Shown: positions 18,529 through 27,285 of the stretch, piece after piece
Position numbering within the stretch: the first letter of the stretch is position 1
Layout: each line of letters opens with the position of its first letter
NCBI GenBank assembly: GCA_041664345.1
Contig: JBAYKX010000001.1
Coordinates: 149,997-213,996 of the forward strand
DNA from: GWE2-40-63 sp041664345
GTDB lineage: Bacteria; Bacteroidota; Bacteroidia; Bacteroidales; SZUA-534
DNA length: 64,000 bases
Direction of reading: 5' to 3'
Notes under the pieces: generated by a model
Seen by the model: only the letters and a program-made list of their open reading frames with translations
The model's database searches: none
Told to the model about the DNA's origin: nothing
Translations under genes and position numbers: made by a program

Positions 18529-18822
18529 TTAGTTCTTTTGGTATGTAAAACTGCCATCTTTTTCAATAAAATCAACAATTGCAATCACAGCCGAATCGGT
18601 AGGTTTTCCATCGGTTGCTTCGGTAAACCGCGCACTGCTGCCCGATACATAAAACACAATTTCCCCAACACCCGCTCCAACACTGTCCATAGAAACAACA
18701 AAATCGTTTTTCCCTTGTAAGGTTACCGGATCTATTTTCTCTAGCAGAAGGAGTTTGATTCCCTCAATTTTTTGTGCTTTTTGGCTCGAAACAACGGTAC
18801 CAACAACTCTTGCTAAAATCAT
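18529..18822 (-). CDS. BMC pentameric shell protein (EutN/CcmL/PduN family), copy 1
   Basis: A 97-residue BMC-P protein: MILARVVGTVVSSQKAQKIE, IKLLLLEKIDPVT, VVSMDSVGAGVGEIVFYVSG and SSARFTEATDGKPTD. First of four pentamer genes. It starts after the only long gap in the operon (120 bases), which contains a possible folded element. Confidence 0.93.
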   Translation of the reverse strand: MILARVVGTVVSSQKAQKIEGIKLLLLEKIDPVTLQGKNDFVVSMDSVGAGVGEIVFYVSGSSARFTEATDGKPTDSAVIAIVDFIEKDGSFTYQKN

Positions 18823-18834
18823 AATTTAATTTTT

Positions 18835-18933
18835 ATTCTGGATAAGGAAATGCTTTTTTGAGTTTGATATAGAGGAGAAAAGACTAATTCTGTTTTAATA
18901 AACACCAGAATCGATTTTTAAATTTATCCTTAT
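18835..18933 (-). promoter_or_regulatory. Possible nested hairpin between hexamer and pentamer genes
   Basis: In the only sizeable gap of the BMC operon, an outer pair TCCTTAT (18927-18933)/ATAAGGA (18842-18848) encloses an inner pair CAGAAT (18906-18911)/ATTCTG (18887-18892); another ATTCTG at 18835-18840 offers an alternative partner. It might be an RNA processing or attenuation element that sets shell stoichiometry, or an internal promoter region. Read by eye only. Confidence 0.3.
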
Positions 18934-18942
18934 TTCACTTTT

Positions 18943-19233
18943 CTACTTCCTACCTAAAGGCAAAGCACTATCCACATTGTTATGCGGACGTGGGATTACA
19001 TGCGATGATACAATTTCGCCCACTCTTTCAGCGGCTTTAATACCGGCATCAACAGCAGCTCTTACGGAGGCCACATCACCCCGAACAATAGCCGTTACAT
19101 AACCACCGCCAATTTTTTCATAACCCACCAATTCTACTTTTGCGGCTTTAAGCATTGCATCCGAAGCTTCTACCAAAGCGGTAAAACCTCTTGTCTCAAT
19201 CATTCCTAAAGCATCCGTTTTTATTTCTGACAT
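18943..19233 (-). CDS. BMC hexameric shell protein (BMC-H), copy 2
   Basis: A 96-residue canonical BMC-H protein: ALGMIETRGFTALVEASDAM, VELVGYEKIGGGYVTAIVRG, DVASVRAAVDAGIKAAERVG and VIPRPHNNVDSALPLG. Hexamers of this type tile the shell facets. It is about 85% identical by eye to copy 1 over the core, so the two arose by duplication. The pore loop KIGGGY is the same in both. Confidence 0.96.
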   Translation of the reverse strand: MSEIKTDALGMIETRGFTALVEASDAMLKAAKVELVGYEKIGGGYVTAIVRGDVASVRAAVDAGIKAAERVGEIVSSHVIPRPHNNVDSALPLGRK

Positions 19234-19267
19234 TCTATGATTCTCCTATTTTAATTAGTTATTTCTT

Positions 19268-19888
19268 TTAATATTCTTCTCTTCCGGTAATTTCAGCCAA
19301 GCGTTTTTCAACCGTCTTTTTACATTCTAAAACTTCTGCTTCGGAACCTCCAATATAAACCCTGCCAAATTTACCGAAACCAATTACCTCAATAATGTTA
19401 ATGCGCGCCGATTTTTCGGCTTCGTTTGCCGCATAATAAGCATATCCAGCAGGCTCCACTTCAAGAATGAATAAGGTGTCGCCCCGTAAAAGCATCGATC
19501 CATGACGAGTCCTGTTTATCAATTGAGCATGATGATCCTCAATGTTTTTGATTAATTGGCTTGTCAAAATCCTGGGTTTAATTCTTTGATTCTCCGTTTG
19601 ATCAATTGCTTTTAACACAGCTTCTCCGGCCATGCGGGTGTCGCCTTGGCTGCTTGAATGTACTTCGAGCATTCCATAAGCCCTTTCTACTATTTGCATT
19701 CCAGGAGTAACGTTAGTAGCTTTTAAGGCCACATCGGTCAATGTATTAATTTCAATACCCGGCGCAATCTCAATAATGCAACATGTTTGACCCCCAACAG
19801 GTAAATATCCACGGGAAACCGTTGATAAATAGGAGGCCATTTGCAACTGCAATGAATCTAAAAAAATATAAGTTCTTAAATCTACCAT
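19268..19888 (-). CDS. BMC permuted tandem trimer, CcmP-like double-stacking type (BMC-T)
   Basis: A 206-residue shell protein with two circularly permuted BMC domains. It follows cyanobacterial CcmP almost block by block: LRTYIFLDSLQLQMASYLST, IEIAPGIEINTLTDVALKA, ERAYGMLEVHSSSQGD, then SQLIKNIEDHHAQLINRTRHG, LFILEVEPAGYAYYAANEAEK and FGKFGRVYIGG. CcmP-class trimers stack face to face and have gated pores large enough for cofactors or sugar phosphates. It sits between the two hexamer genes (2-base gap to the first). Role here: probable gated conduit for bulky substrate, inferred. Confidence 0.94.
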   Translation of the reverse strand: MVDLRTYIFLDSLQLQMASYLSTVSRGYLPVGGQTCCIIEIAPGIEINTLTDVALKATNVTPGMQIVERAYGMLEVHSSSQGDTRMAGEAVLKAIDQTENQRIKPRILTSQLIKNIEDHHAQLINRTRHGSMLLRGDTLFILEVEPAGYAYYAANEAEKSARINIIEVIGFGKFGRVYIGGSEAEVLECKKTVEKRLAEITGREEY

Positions 19889-19890
19889 GA

Positions 19891-20199
19891 CTATTTTCCT
19901 TTCTTAGTTATTTTCGCACCTAATGGCAGGGCGCTATCAACATTTTCATGAGGCCTTGGGATTACATGAGTAGATACTATTTCACCCACTTTTTCACCCG
20001 CCTTAACACCAGCATCAACAGCAGCTCGCACGGAGGCTACATCGCCACGCACAATGGCTGTAACATAGCCGCCACCAATCTTTTCATACCCAATTAGTTC
20101 AACTCTAGATGCTTTTACCATAGCATCGGCAGCTTCAACCATAGCTACAAAACCCCGGGTTTCTATCATTCCCAAAGCTTTCATTTCAATATCTTCCAT
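19891..20199 (-). CDS. BMC hexameric shell protein (BMC-H), copy 1
   Basis: A 102-residue BMC-H protein and first gene of the operon: ALGMIETRGFVAMVEAADAM, VELIGYEKIGGGYVTAIVRG, DVASVRAAVDAGVKAGEKVG, VIPRPHENVDSALPLG and a Lys-rich tail. Preceded by an AAGGAGAA-like Shine-Dalgarno (minus strand at ~20206-20213), which fits a highly expressed major shell protein. Another start four codons in (MKALGM) is possible. Confidence 0.96.
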   Translation of the reverse strand: MEDIEMKALGMIETRGFVAMVEAADAMVKASRVELIGYEKIGGGYVTAIVRGDVASVRAAVDAGVKAGEKVGEIVSTHVIPRPHENVDSALPLGAKITKKGK

Positions 20200-20460
20200 A
20201 AAAATTCTCCTTTTATAAAAATTTGTAAATACGTTACTATGTCCTTAATGAGAGCGTTTAAAAAGCTAGTGTAAAATTAGAAACTATTTTGAATAAACAA
20301 TATACCCTTTTTTATGAACGTAATGACTCCTAAATGTTTAGCTAATTAAACACGTTAAAACTAAGCCAATAGTACCCATTACCTTAAAAATCCAAATTAA
20401 TACAAACTCCTTACTTGCAATATCCCTCTATTGAGGGTTCATCAATTATTAAAATGTAAA

Positions 20461-20490
20461 CAAAATTAAGTATTATATTTGGATTACAAT
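20461..20490 (-). promoter_or_regulatory. Candidate promoter for the BMC operon
   Basis: On the minus strand, TTG (20490-20488), 19 bases, then TAATTTTG (20468-20461), fitting the Bacteroidota -33/-7 pattern TTTG/TAnnTTTG. It lies ~260 bases before the first shell gene. Such matches arise by chance in AT-rich DNA. Confidence 0.35.
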
Positions 20491-20908
20491 ACTGAATTCT
20501 ATCTTAATATTAGTCTTTTTCACTATTTTTAACATCTATTAAAAAACTACCGGATTGAGATTCGCCTTTTTTAAAGTATTTTTTAAAATATTATAGTTAG
20601 ATTTATTTCCCTTCTAAAAAACACATCACCAATAACATAAATCCAAAACCAGTATGAATGAAGCTGTCATTCGTTTTAGGTTCGACCATGAATTTACTGG
20701 ACATTTTACTATCACAAATTAATAACAGAAAAGTGGTGCACTAAACTAATTGAATCAAATGTAAGGACAATTTTGATACGATCCGTAATTACGAAAGATT
20801 GACGGGCTGTAATAGCAATAAAGCCATTTTTATTAACTATTAACCAAAGTAACATTTCAACAAACAATCACTTGCTGAAAAACCACTATTATTTTAAAGG
20901 GATTTTGC

Positions 20909-20916
20909 TAATTTTG
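20909..20916 (+). promoter_or_regulatory. Candidate -7 box of tyrS (TAATTTTG)
   Basis: Exact TAnnTTTG match 31 bases before the tyrS ATG, giving a ~25-base leader. No good -33 element seen. Confidence 0.45.
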
Positions 20917-20947
20917 CCATCCTGAAAACGAATAAAATACTCACAAT

Positions 20948-22239
20948 ATGATTTTTACAGAAGAACTGAAATGGCGGGGAATGTTGCACGATGTGATGCC
21001 CGGAACCGATGAGCAATTGGCTAAGGAAATGACATTGGCTTATGTAGGATTTGATCCAACGGCTGATTCGTTGCATATTGGAAGTCTTGCTCCAATCATT
21101 TTATTGAAAAGGTTTCAATTAGCTGGCCATAAACCCATTGCTTTGGTGGGCGGAGCTACCGGTATGATTGGCGACCCATCGGGAAAATCGCAGGAACGGA
21201 ACCTCCTGAATGAAGAAACGCTGCAAAAAAATCTGGATGGTATAAAAAACCAATTGAGTAAGTTCATCGATTTTGAATCGGATGCTCCCAATAAAGCCTT
21301 GATGGTGAATAATTACGACTGGATGAAGGAACAAACCTTTCTATCGTTTATCCGCGATATTGGCAAGCATATTACCGTAAATTATATGATGGCCAAAGAT
21401 TCGGTTAAAAAACGGTTGAGTTCCGATTCCAACAGCGGCATGTCGTTTACTGAATTTACTTACCAGTTGGTGCAAGGATACGATTTTTACTGGCTTTACG
21501 CGAATATGGGCTGCAAACTCCAAATGGGCGGCAGCGACCAATGGGGAAACATTACCACGGGAACCGAACTTATCCGCCGTAAAACAGGTGGTGAGGCGTT
21601 TGCCTTAACCATTCCGCTCATTACCAAATCGGATGGCGGAAAATTCGGAAAAACCGAATCGGGCAATGTTTGGCTCGACCCCGATAAAACATCACCGTAC
21701 AGTTTTTATCAGTTTTGGCTCAACACCAGCGACGAAGACGCTGAAAAATTCATTAAAATTTTCACCTTTCTGATAAACCGACTATTGATAGCATGATTGC
21801 CAAACACCGTGAAGCACCGCATTTGCGTGAATTGCAGCGCACACTGGCACATGAAGTAACCGTAATGGTTCATTCACAAGCCGATTACGATTCTGCTGTG
21901 GAAGCTTCGGAAATCCTTTTTGGGAAAGCTACCAGCGAAGCCCTTGCAAAAATTGACGAGCGGACTTTTTTAGCGGTTTTCGAAGGAGTTCCGACGTTCG
22001 ACATCAATAAAAGCGATCTGACAAACGGTGTTTCCATTGTTGACCTGCTGACCGATTTAGCACCCGTTTTCCCTTCGAAAGGGGAACTGCGCCGGCTATT
22101 GAGCGGTGGAGGGGTCAGCATCAATAAAGATAAAATTGAAAGTGCCGACTTGAAAGTTACCTCCGAAATGTTGATTAACGGCAAATACCTGCTCATTCAA
22201 AAAGGTAAAAAGAATTACTTTTTGATAACGGCAAAATAG
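20948..22239 (+). CDS. tyrS: Tyrosyl-tRNA synthetase, interrupted by a one-base frameshift
   Basis: Class I aminoacyl-tRNA synthetase charging tRNA-Tyr. The N-terminal part (20948-21796) has the HIGH-type motif DSLHIGSL, the Tyr-binding YQLVQGYDFYWL, GGSDQWGN and a KMSKS-equivalent KFGKTESG. The C-terminal part (from ~21772 in another frame) has the anticodon-binding helices and an S4-like RNA-binding domain (PSKGELRRLLSGGGVSINK). The frames join at 21761-21780: the sequence reads TTTCTGATAAACC where TTT CTG GAT AAA CC would give the expected FLDKPTIDSMIAKH. One missing G explains it. As this is normally an essential single-copy gene, a consensus error is likelier than a real mutation. Intact length would be ~430 residues, normal for the family. 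Confidence 0.92.
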
Positions 22240-22643
22240 AGTCGAATTCTATATATGGGTTATTATTGAACAAGAAGTTGAGAAACTCGCTTCAATTAAG
22301 AATAAATCACCCTTTTAGTCCCCTCAAGGGGACACTGTGCGCTGTAGTCGGGATTTGTGCCATGTTTTTTAAACCGCAACGAAAGTTTTATTAATTGACT
22401 CTAATCCTCACTACAGAGGCTGTCCTTCCGCCGCAGCGGAGAGGTTAGGCGGGTGAATGAATTTTTCCGTGAATTAGCAAAGCGATCTCGCCACAGGCAA
22501 TATGTGGCATTTAAAACAATTAATAAACTAATTTCTAAGTCTCAATAGTTTCTATTTTTCACTAAATTTGCAGTTCAGAAAGTATAAAACTAGCATCATG
22601 CAATGAATTATTGTGAAACCATAAAATAAAATTGAAAAGTAAT
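22240..22643. repeat. Intergenic region with palindromic repeat remnants
   Basis: Contains CCCCTCAAGGGG at ~22320 and a GC-rich block CCTTCCGCCGCAGCGGAGAGG at ~22434, both inverted repeats of the type scattered between genes in this window. No gene seen before the small ORF at 22644. Confidence 0.5.
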
Positions 22644-22775
22644 ATGTCAATTTCGGAATCTAAAAAAAGAAAGCACAAATTGCTTTCAGAGATTGAATCC
22701 GGTTTAAAAGAAGTAAAACTTATGCAGGAAGGTAAAATAAAGAAAAAGAGCCTAAAGGAAATTTTTAATTCATAG
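22644..22775 (+). CDS. Small orphan antitoxin-like ORF
   Basis: A 43-residue frame starting at the ATG at 22644 and ending TAG at 22775: charged N-terminus, an amphipathic helix LLSEIESGLKEVKLMQEGK and a tail KKKSLKEIFNS. The phrase 'i..gl.evk.m..Gk...kslkeif' resembles the C-terminal toxin-neutralising part of Bacteroidota type II antitoxins that pair with RelE/ParE toxins. No toxin gene follows; the next gene is a NUDIX hydrolase. It may be a solitary or remnant antitoxin. Tentative. Confidence 0.45.
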   Translation: MSISESKKRKHKLLSEIESGLKEVKLMQEGKIKKKSLKEIFNS

Positions 22776-22835
22776 TAAAACAGATTTTAAGTATTCCAAT
22801 CCACACCACCCCAGATGTGGTTTTTTTTTACCAAT

Positions 22836-23468
22836 ATGGCATCAACTTATTATATCGATACTTTTATAAACTCTTTGAAGGAGAAGTTTCCGAAGGAACA
22901 TTCCATTCCATTGGCCCATCAATTAATGATGCCACAAGGCCGCATAATGGTTCCCGACCATTCAAATCCACCACTTAAAAGCGCCGTGTTGCTGTTATTG
23001 TTCCCAAAACAGGGCCAATTGTATTTTCCCATCATCCGCCGCCCGGTTTATGATGGAATGCACAGCGGCCAAATGGCGCTGCCCGGCGGAAAGCAAGAAG
23101 AAATAGATGTAACACTGGAACAAACTGCTGTGCGCGAGGCTTGCGAAGAAATTGGCATTTGTAGCTCCGATATCCGTATATTAGGTCATTTAACCGAGCT
23201 TTACATAGCGGTTACCAATATTCATGTGCTTCCGGTAGTTGCCTTAGCAATCCAGGAACCTTCGTTTGTTTTAGATGCCCGTGAAGTAGATGAATTGTTT
23301 AGTATTCCCCTAACCGATTTGCTAAACCCGGAACTGAAAAAAAAGGAACTATGGGACTTGCGCGGGCAACAAGTGGAGGTGCCTTTTTACCTTTTGGCCA
23401 ACCATAAAGTTTGGGGTGCCACTGCCATGATTCTGAGTGAGTTTGAAAGTATTGCAAAAGGTTTATAG
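22836..23468 (+). CDS. NUDIX hydrolase, CoA pyrophosphatase type (NudL-like)
   Basis: A 210-residue protein from the ATG at 22836 (MASTYYIDTF); a longer frame from 22815 adds a Phe-rich start that looks non-coding. It carries the CoA-diphosphatase version of the NUDIX box: SGQMALPGGKQEEID followed by TAVREACEEIGI, as in NudL and NUDT7, where the residue after GGK..xx is Asp rather than Glu. Such enzymes split CoA and its derivatives to phosphopantetheine and 3',5'-ADP. Family confident, substrate from family knowledge. Confidence 0.9.
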   Translation: MASTYYIDTFINSLKEKFPKEHSIPLAHQLMMPQGRIMVPDHSNPPLKSAVLLLLFPKQGQLYFPIIRRPVYDGMHSGQMALPGGKQEEIDVTLEQTAVREACEEIGICSSDIRILGHLTELYIAVTNIHVLPVVALAIQEPSFVLDAREVDELFSIPLTDLLNPELKKKELWDLRGQQVEVPFYLLANHKVWGATAMILSEFESIAKGL

Positions 23469-23482
23469 TAATTGGCAAATAA

Positions 23483-24904
23483 TTATTGAACCAATGCCTG
23501 ATAAATCTGATATCGTTTCATAATATCATCTACATATTCACACGCATCTTCACCACGGCAAAAGCCATATTTTACCAGCTCATGATTAAAGTAGTGGGGA
23601 TCCGATTTATTTACAAGGAAAGTATCCACCTGGCCTTCCCAAATATTTGGGTTTTTTCCGTAAGCCAATGCTAATCGGCGCGCATCCTGAACATGTCCTA
23701 ATCCAACATTATACGCCGCCAAAACAAACTTAACCCGTTGCTCAGAATCGGGAATGGAGTCAACCAATTGCTTATCAATCCAATCAATGAATTTAACACC
23801 GGCCCGAATGTTCAATTCCGGTGAAGAACCTTCTGAAGCTCCAAAACGGTTAGCCGTTTGCGGCATTAGTTGCATCAAACCGTAAGCTACAGCCCAGGAT
23901 TTCATTTTAGGGTTAAACCTCGATTCCTGATAAATTACCGAGGCCAGTAAACGCCAGTCCCAACTAATCTGCGCACTGTATTTATGGATATAAGCATCGT
24001 ATTCCGAAATTTTACCTCCATTTACCGACAAGTAAGGGCTGAGCGTGCGGCTTCGGGCTTTTATATCCTTATAATATTTGTTATAAATTACGGCATGCAA
24101 ATCGGAATCTTTCATATCCAAAATCCAGTTATTTACTTTATCCAATAGTATGGGAGAGTTCTTATTTACAGCCCAAGCCTGATTCTGAGGAAATGAAATG
24201 GCTGTTTTTATATCAATGTTTGGATAATAGGTTTGGTTCAATAGCGCCACGTTTTCATCGGCAACAGTGTATTCAATCTCACCCTTGGCTACTTTCGAAA
24301 TTAGCTTTTCCACTTCAAAAACATCGTCTTCCACAATGTCTATTGTATCACCAATTTCATCCGATAAGTTACTCAACCGTTGCAGAAAAGTCGAGTTTTT
24401 CATTACATGAATGGTCTTTCCTGCCAAATCAAGCTGATTTCGCAACAACAGATTATCAATGGTATAATCAGCCATAACCTGCCAGTTTTCTGGTTTTCTT
24501 TGAATCAATACTTGACGGGTTTGCCCAATAGGTTCTGTAAAAGCAATCTCTTTTTGCCTTTCTTTGGTAACATTCAAATTAATTGCCAATATGTCACATT
24601 CATTGTTCTGAAGACGCTCAAATGCACTATTTAAATCATTTTCGACCACAATTTCCAATTCCAAATTCAAATGACTGGCCAATTGATGAAGCAATTCATA
24701 TTGATACCCCATGGGGGTTCCTTTATAAATAAAATAGCTCGATGAATTGTAATCGGTAACGGCAACCAGTTTACCTTTTGCCATTATTTCCGGTAGATCA
24801 TAGCCTGCCTTGACTTGATTTTGACGGCTCCTACATGAATTTTGACCTATGAGGATAAGCCCAATGACTAATATATATCGTATCCAAAATATTCTTCTCT
24901 TCAT
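23483..24904 (-). CDS. MltF-like lytic transglycosylase lipoprotein
   Basis: A 473-residue envelope protein with two parts. A lipoprotein-like signal (MKRRIFWIRYIL...NSC, Cys24) leads to an SBP_bac_3 domain (about 38-275; LVAVTDYNSSSYFIYKGTPMG). A goose-lysozyme-like SLT domain follows (about 300-440) with catalytic Glu in VIYQESRFNP and the AYGLMQLMPQTA and AAYNVGLGHV motifs. The same order occurs in MltF, which cleaves peptidoglycan between MurNAc and GlcNAc to form 1,6-anhydro ends; the binding domain senses muropeptides. Convergent with the NUDIX gene, 14 bases apart. Confidence 0.92.
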   Translation of the reverse strand: MKRRIFWIRYILVIGLILIGQNSCRSRQNQVKAGYDLPEIMAKGKLVAVTDYNSSSYFIYKGTPMGYQYELLHQLASHLNLELEIVVENDLNSAFERLQNNECDILAINLNVTKERQKEIAFTEPIGQTRQVLIQRKPENWQVMADYTIDNLLLRNQLDLAGKTIHVMKNSTFLQRLSNLSDEIGDTIDIVEDDVFEVEKLISKVAKGEIEYTVADENVALLNQTYYPNIDIKTAISFPQNQAWAVNKNSPILLDKVNNWILDMKDSDLHAVIYNKYYKDIKARSRTLSPYLSVNGGKISEYDAYIHKYSAQISWDWRLLASVIYQESRFNPKMKSWAVAYGLMQLMPQTANRFGASEGSSPELNIRAGVKFIDWIDKQLVDSIPDSEQRVKFVLAAYNVGLGHVQDARRLALAYGKNPNIWEGQVDTFLVNKSDPHYFNHELVKYGFCRGEDACEYVDDIMKRYQIYQALVQ

Positions 24905-25429
24905 TCAATGGTTTTAACGTAAATACTAAGTATTATCCCATTCAAAAATTTTAACTGTCAGATTGATTGTGGGTTAATACAATTCAGGGCGCAAAAGTAC
25001 AAATAGTTTACCAAAAGCATAATAAAACATGTTTTGTCGTAAACGTTGTTTTTAACAATTTGTAAAAACCTTTAGTAATTGCTGTTTGATTTTTATTTCC
25101 GAAAAATGTTTACATCCACGATATAACTGGAAGTAGAGAGAAGTAAAACAGTATAAATAAGTGTGTTAATAACTTATGCAAAGGATTGCCTTGTTTTAGT
25201 ATTTTTTTTTTGAGTGAAAGTGAAATTGCCGAAATGGCAGGGATTTACTACTATCCTTAACGACCGTTCGATGGATGCAAAGATGCAATAATGGTTTAAT
25301 ATTTTAATGAAAAGGTGCAAGGTTGCAGGGTAACAAGGTAGCAGGGTAGCAAGGTGGGAAAGGTAGCAAGGTAACAGGGTAACAAGGTGAAAAAATGAGA
25401 AGATTGGAAGGGTGGGAAAATGGGAAAGA
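24905..25429. repeat. Intergenic region with a degenerate GGTAACAAGGTAGCA repeat
   Basis: No gene. Between about 25312 and 25395 a short degenerate tandem repeat of (A)AGGTAGCAGGGTAACA-like units occurs, then purine-rich GGAAGGGTGGGAAAATGGGA. This type of slippery repeat is common between Bacteroidota genes. Confidence 0.6.
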
Positions 25430-27077
25430 TTAAAATGTATAAGCCAGATTTACTCCATTTGATTTAGAGTTACTGAAAAAACCAACGTTCAGCTTGCTTT
25501 TCGGATTCGAAGGGGAATAATATTTTGCAAAAACAACGGCATCAACAATATTCAATAGATAAACACCAGCGGTCGCAACTGTAAAAATATTTCTTGTTTT
25601 TGCTGCATCTTCATATTCGGTATAGGCATCTACCATTTGTGCACGGACGGTAGGAATGTTATCAATGGATGTTTCGTTATCATACATTGTTTTTGCTGCT
25701 TCGTATTCATTAGCTAATTGGTCGGTTTTTTGATAAAAATACGTGGCAGTTCCGGCTAATGCTAAAGTAGAAAACATATAAGCCAAACCGACTTTGTTTC
25801 GTTGGGTATAAAACTGCCCGCCACCAGGAAACAAGGTAGAGAATGTTCCTGCGGCAATTCTATTAAATTTACGTTCAGTAAGTTTTAAATTTAGATTGGT
25901 TCGTTGCTCATCCTGGATGATGAATGAGGTATCTATTTTAAAATATCCTTTTTGATTTAAATTGAGTAAATAATTGCCTATGGGTAATTTTTGCACCTTA
26001 TTGCCTACCCAATTAGCCGATTGACCGCGATTATTCGAAACCTGAATTGGTATGTTTGTCGGTTCAATAATGAATGAAAGCTCCCCTTCTTGCGGTTGCA
26101 TTAGTATGCTCTTTTGCAGGGTACTGTTCTTTTCAATTGAAATTGCTTCGATATAGGGTTTGTAGAACTGAGCCGTTCCGGTAATTTGATGAGCCATTCC
26201 AGCATTAAGTTTATGAATTCCTGGCATAACTTTAACTCCATCAATTGTAAGCAGGGTGTTGGCTGGTGTTACAGTTAAATTTATCCATCCCACATTTTTT
26301 ACCATTTCCATTTTAAATTCCGCAGATTTTTCAGGATCAAATAATAGGATTGTATCAATGGGCATATAATCAATCATGGCTAACTGAATTCGATATTCAC
26401 CCGGATAATAAAATCCGGTAAAAGCAGTCCTACCAATTGGTTGCCCATTAATGGTAAGCATGGCATTGGTTGGGTTCGATTCTATTTTTAAAATATGCTG
26501 GGTAGCCCGGGTTAAGTTATAAGCAAAAAAAAGTTTCCCTTTCGATACGGTAATCGTATCAATTACCGGTTTAAAACCAATTTTGCTGATAACAACGGGG
26601 TATTCGCCTGCGGGAAGACCAGAAATGGTTGAATTGGATGAATATTTTTTATGATTAATGCTAACGTCTGCTATCTCGTTTCCGGTGCTAATAATAATTG
26701 AAAAGAGCTCATCGGTCGCTAATTCAAAAGAATATACCGAGCTTTTCTCCAATTCCTTTTCGAAATAATAGGGGAGCAGCGCAAACCCATCTTTCGATAT
26801 TTTTAACTGCCTTGTACCTTGAGGAACCCAAACCCAAAAAGCTCCATTCTTTTCTTCCACCCTTTCAACCCCTTGGTTTCCATCAACTTTAATGCTCTTT
26901 AATCCGGTATAAATTTTTACAATGGCACAGGGATCGTCGTTTACATCCAATACCTCAAATTCACGCCGATATATCGGTTGGTAATTCAACAAAATTAGAT
27001 ACAATCAGTTTTTGGGCAGAACCTTGGTAGCTAAAGCACAATAAAAGCAAGATCACGATGGACAATAATTTTCTCAC
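25430..27077 (-). CDS. Secreted PEGA-domain protein, start shifted by a one-base frameshift
   Basis: The main frame (27004 down to 25430) has repeated PEGA-like beta-sandwich modules (about 45-105, 105-165, 170-225, 235-290, 300-360; phrases GLPAGEYPVVISKIGFKP, ILKIESNPTNAMLTINGQPIG) and a C-terminal pair of hydrophobic helices (GGGQFYTQRNKVGLAYMFSTLAL and a second near 480). It lacks a signal peptide, but just upstream in another frame a GTG at 27077 opens a clean one (RKLLSIVILLLLCFSYQGSAQ) running to KLIVSNFVELPTDISA and a TGA. Adding one base near 26966 fuses the two as ...DISAREFEVLDVNDDPCAIV, which fits relatives. PEGA proteins are envelope proteins of unknown precise role. Last gene of a four-gene envelope cluster. 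Confidence 0.7.
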
Positions 27078-27224
27078 AATTAAAGGAATGAATTTACATT
27101 TTAGTTAATTGTATAAACATATTTCTTATGAATATATCTCTTAATTAATATTTCTACGTTTCGGCGCATGTGCCATTTGCTCGCTTATAAATATCCTACT
27201 TACACCGATTTCTTTTTGCAATTT

Positions 27225-27285
27225 TGATTCCCGGTGCGTTGCACCAGGCTATGTTCTTTTAGCCTGAAAGGCTAAACGACTAAAT
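27225..27285. repeat. Dispersed palindromic repeat
   Basis: The stretch contains GGTGCGTTGCACC and TAGCCTGAAAGGCTA, two adjacent short palindromes, a pattern widely dispersed between genes of Bacteroidota. Lies just after the LPP20-like gene and may stabilise or end its transcript. Confidence 0.5.

Larger units (their letters stand above)
20200..20947. other. Long intergenic region upstream of the BMC operon and tyrS
   Basis: About 750 AT-rich bases between divergent genes. No open frame with protein character, no regulator gene and no recognised RNA. Candidate promoter boxes are TAATTTTG on the minus strand (20461-20468) toward the BMC operon and TAATTTTG on the plus strand (20909-20916) toward tyrS. 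A BMC 5' leader of about 250 bases would result, leaving room for leader-based control. Confidence 0.45.

Noticed and set aside
18943..20199. Two near-identical BMC-H genes as an assembly duplication
   Set aside because: They differ at many codons and in both termini and are separated by the CcmP-like gene, so they are true paralogues.
22815..22835. Upstream ATG start for the NUDIX hydrolase
   Set aside because: The extra residues MWFFFTN come from a T-run behind a hairpin-like CCACACCACCCCAGATGTGG stretch and do not look like protein; ATG at 22836 preferred.
25312..25395. Possible CRISPR-like tandem array
   Set aside because: Units are degenerate, very short and contiguous without spacers; it is a slippage-type repeat.
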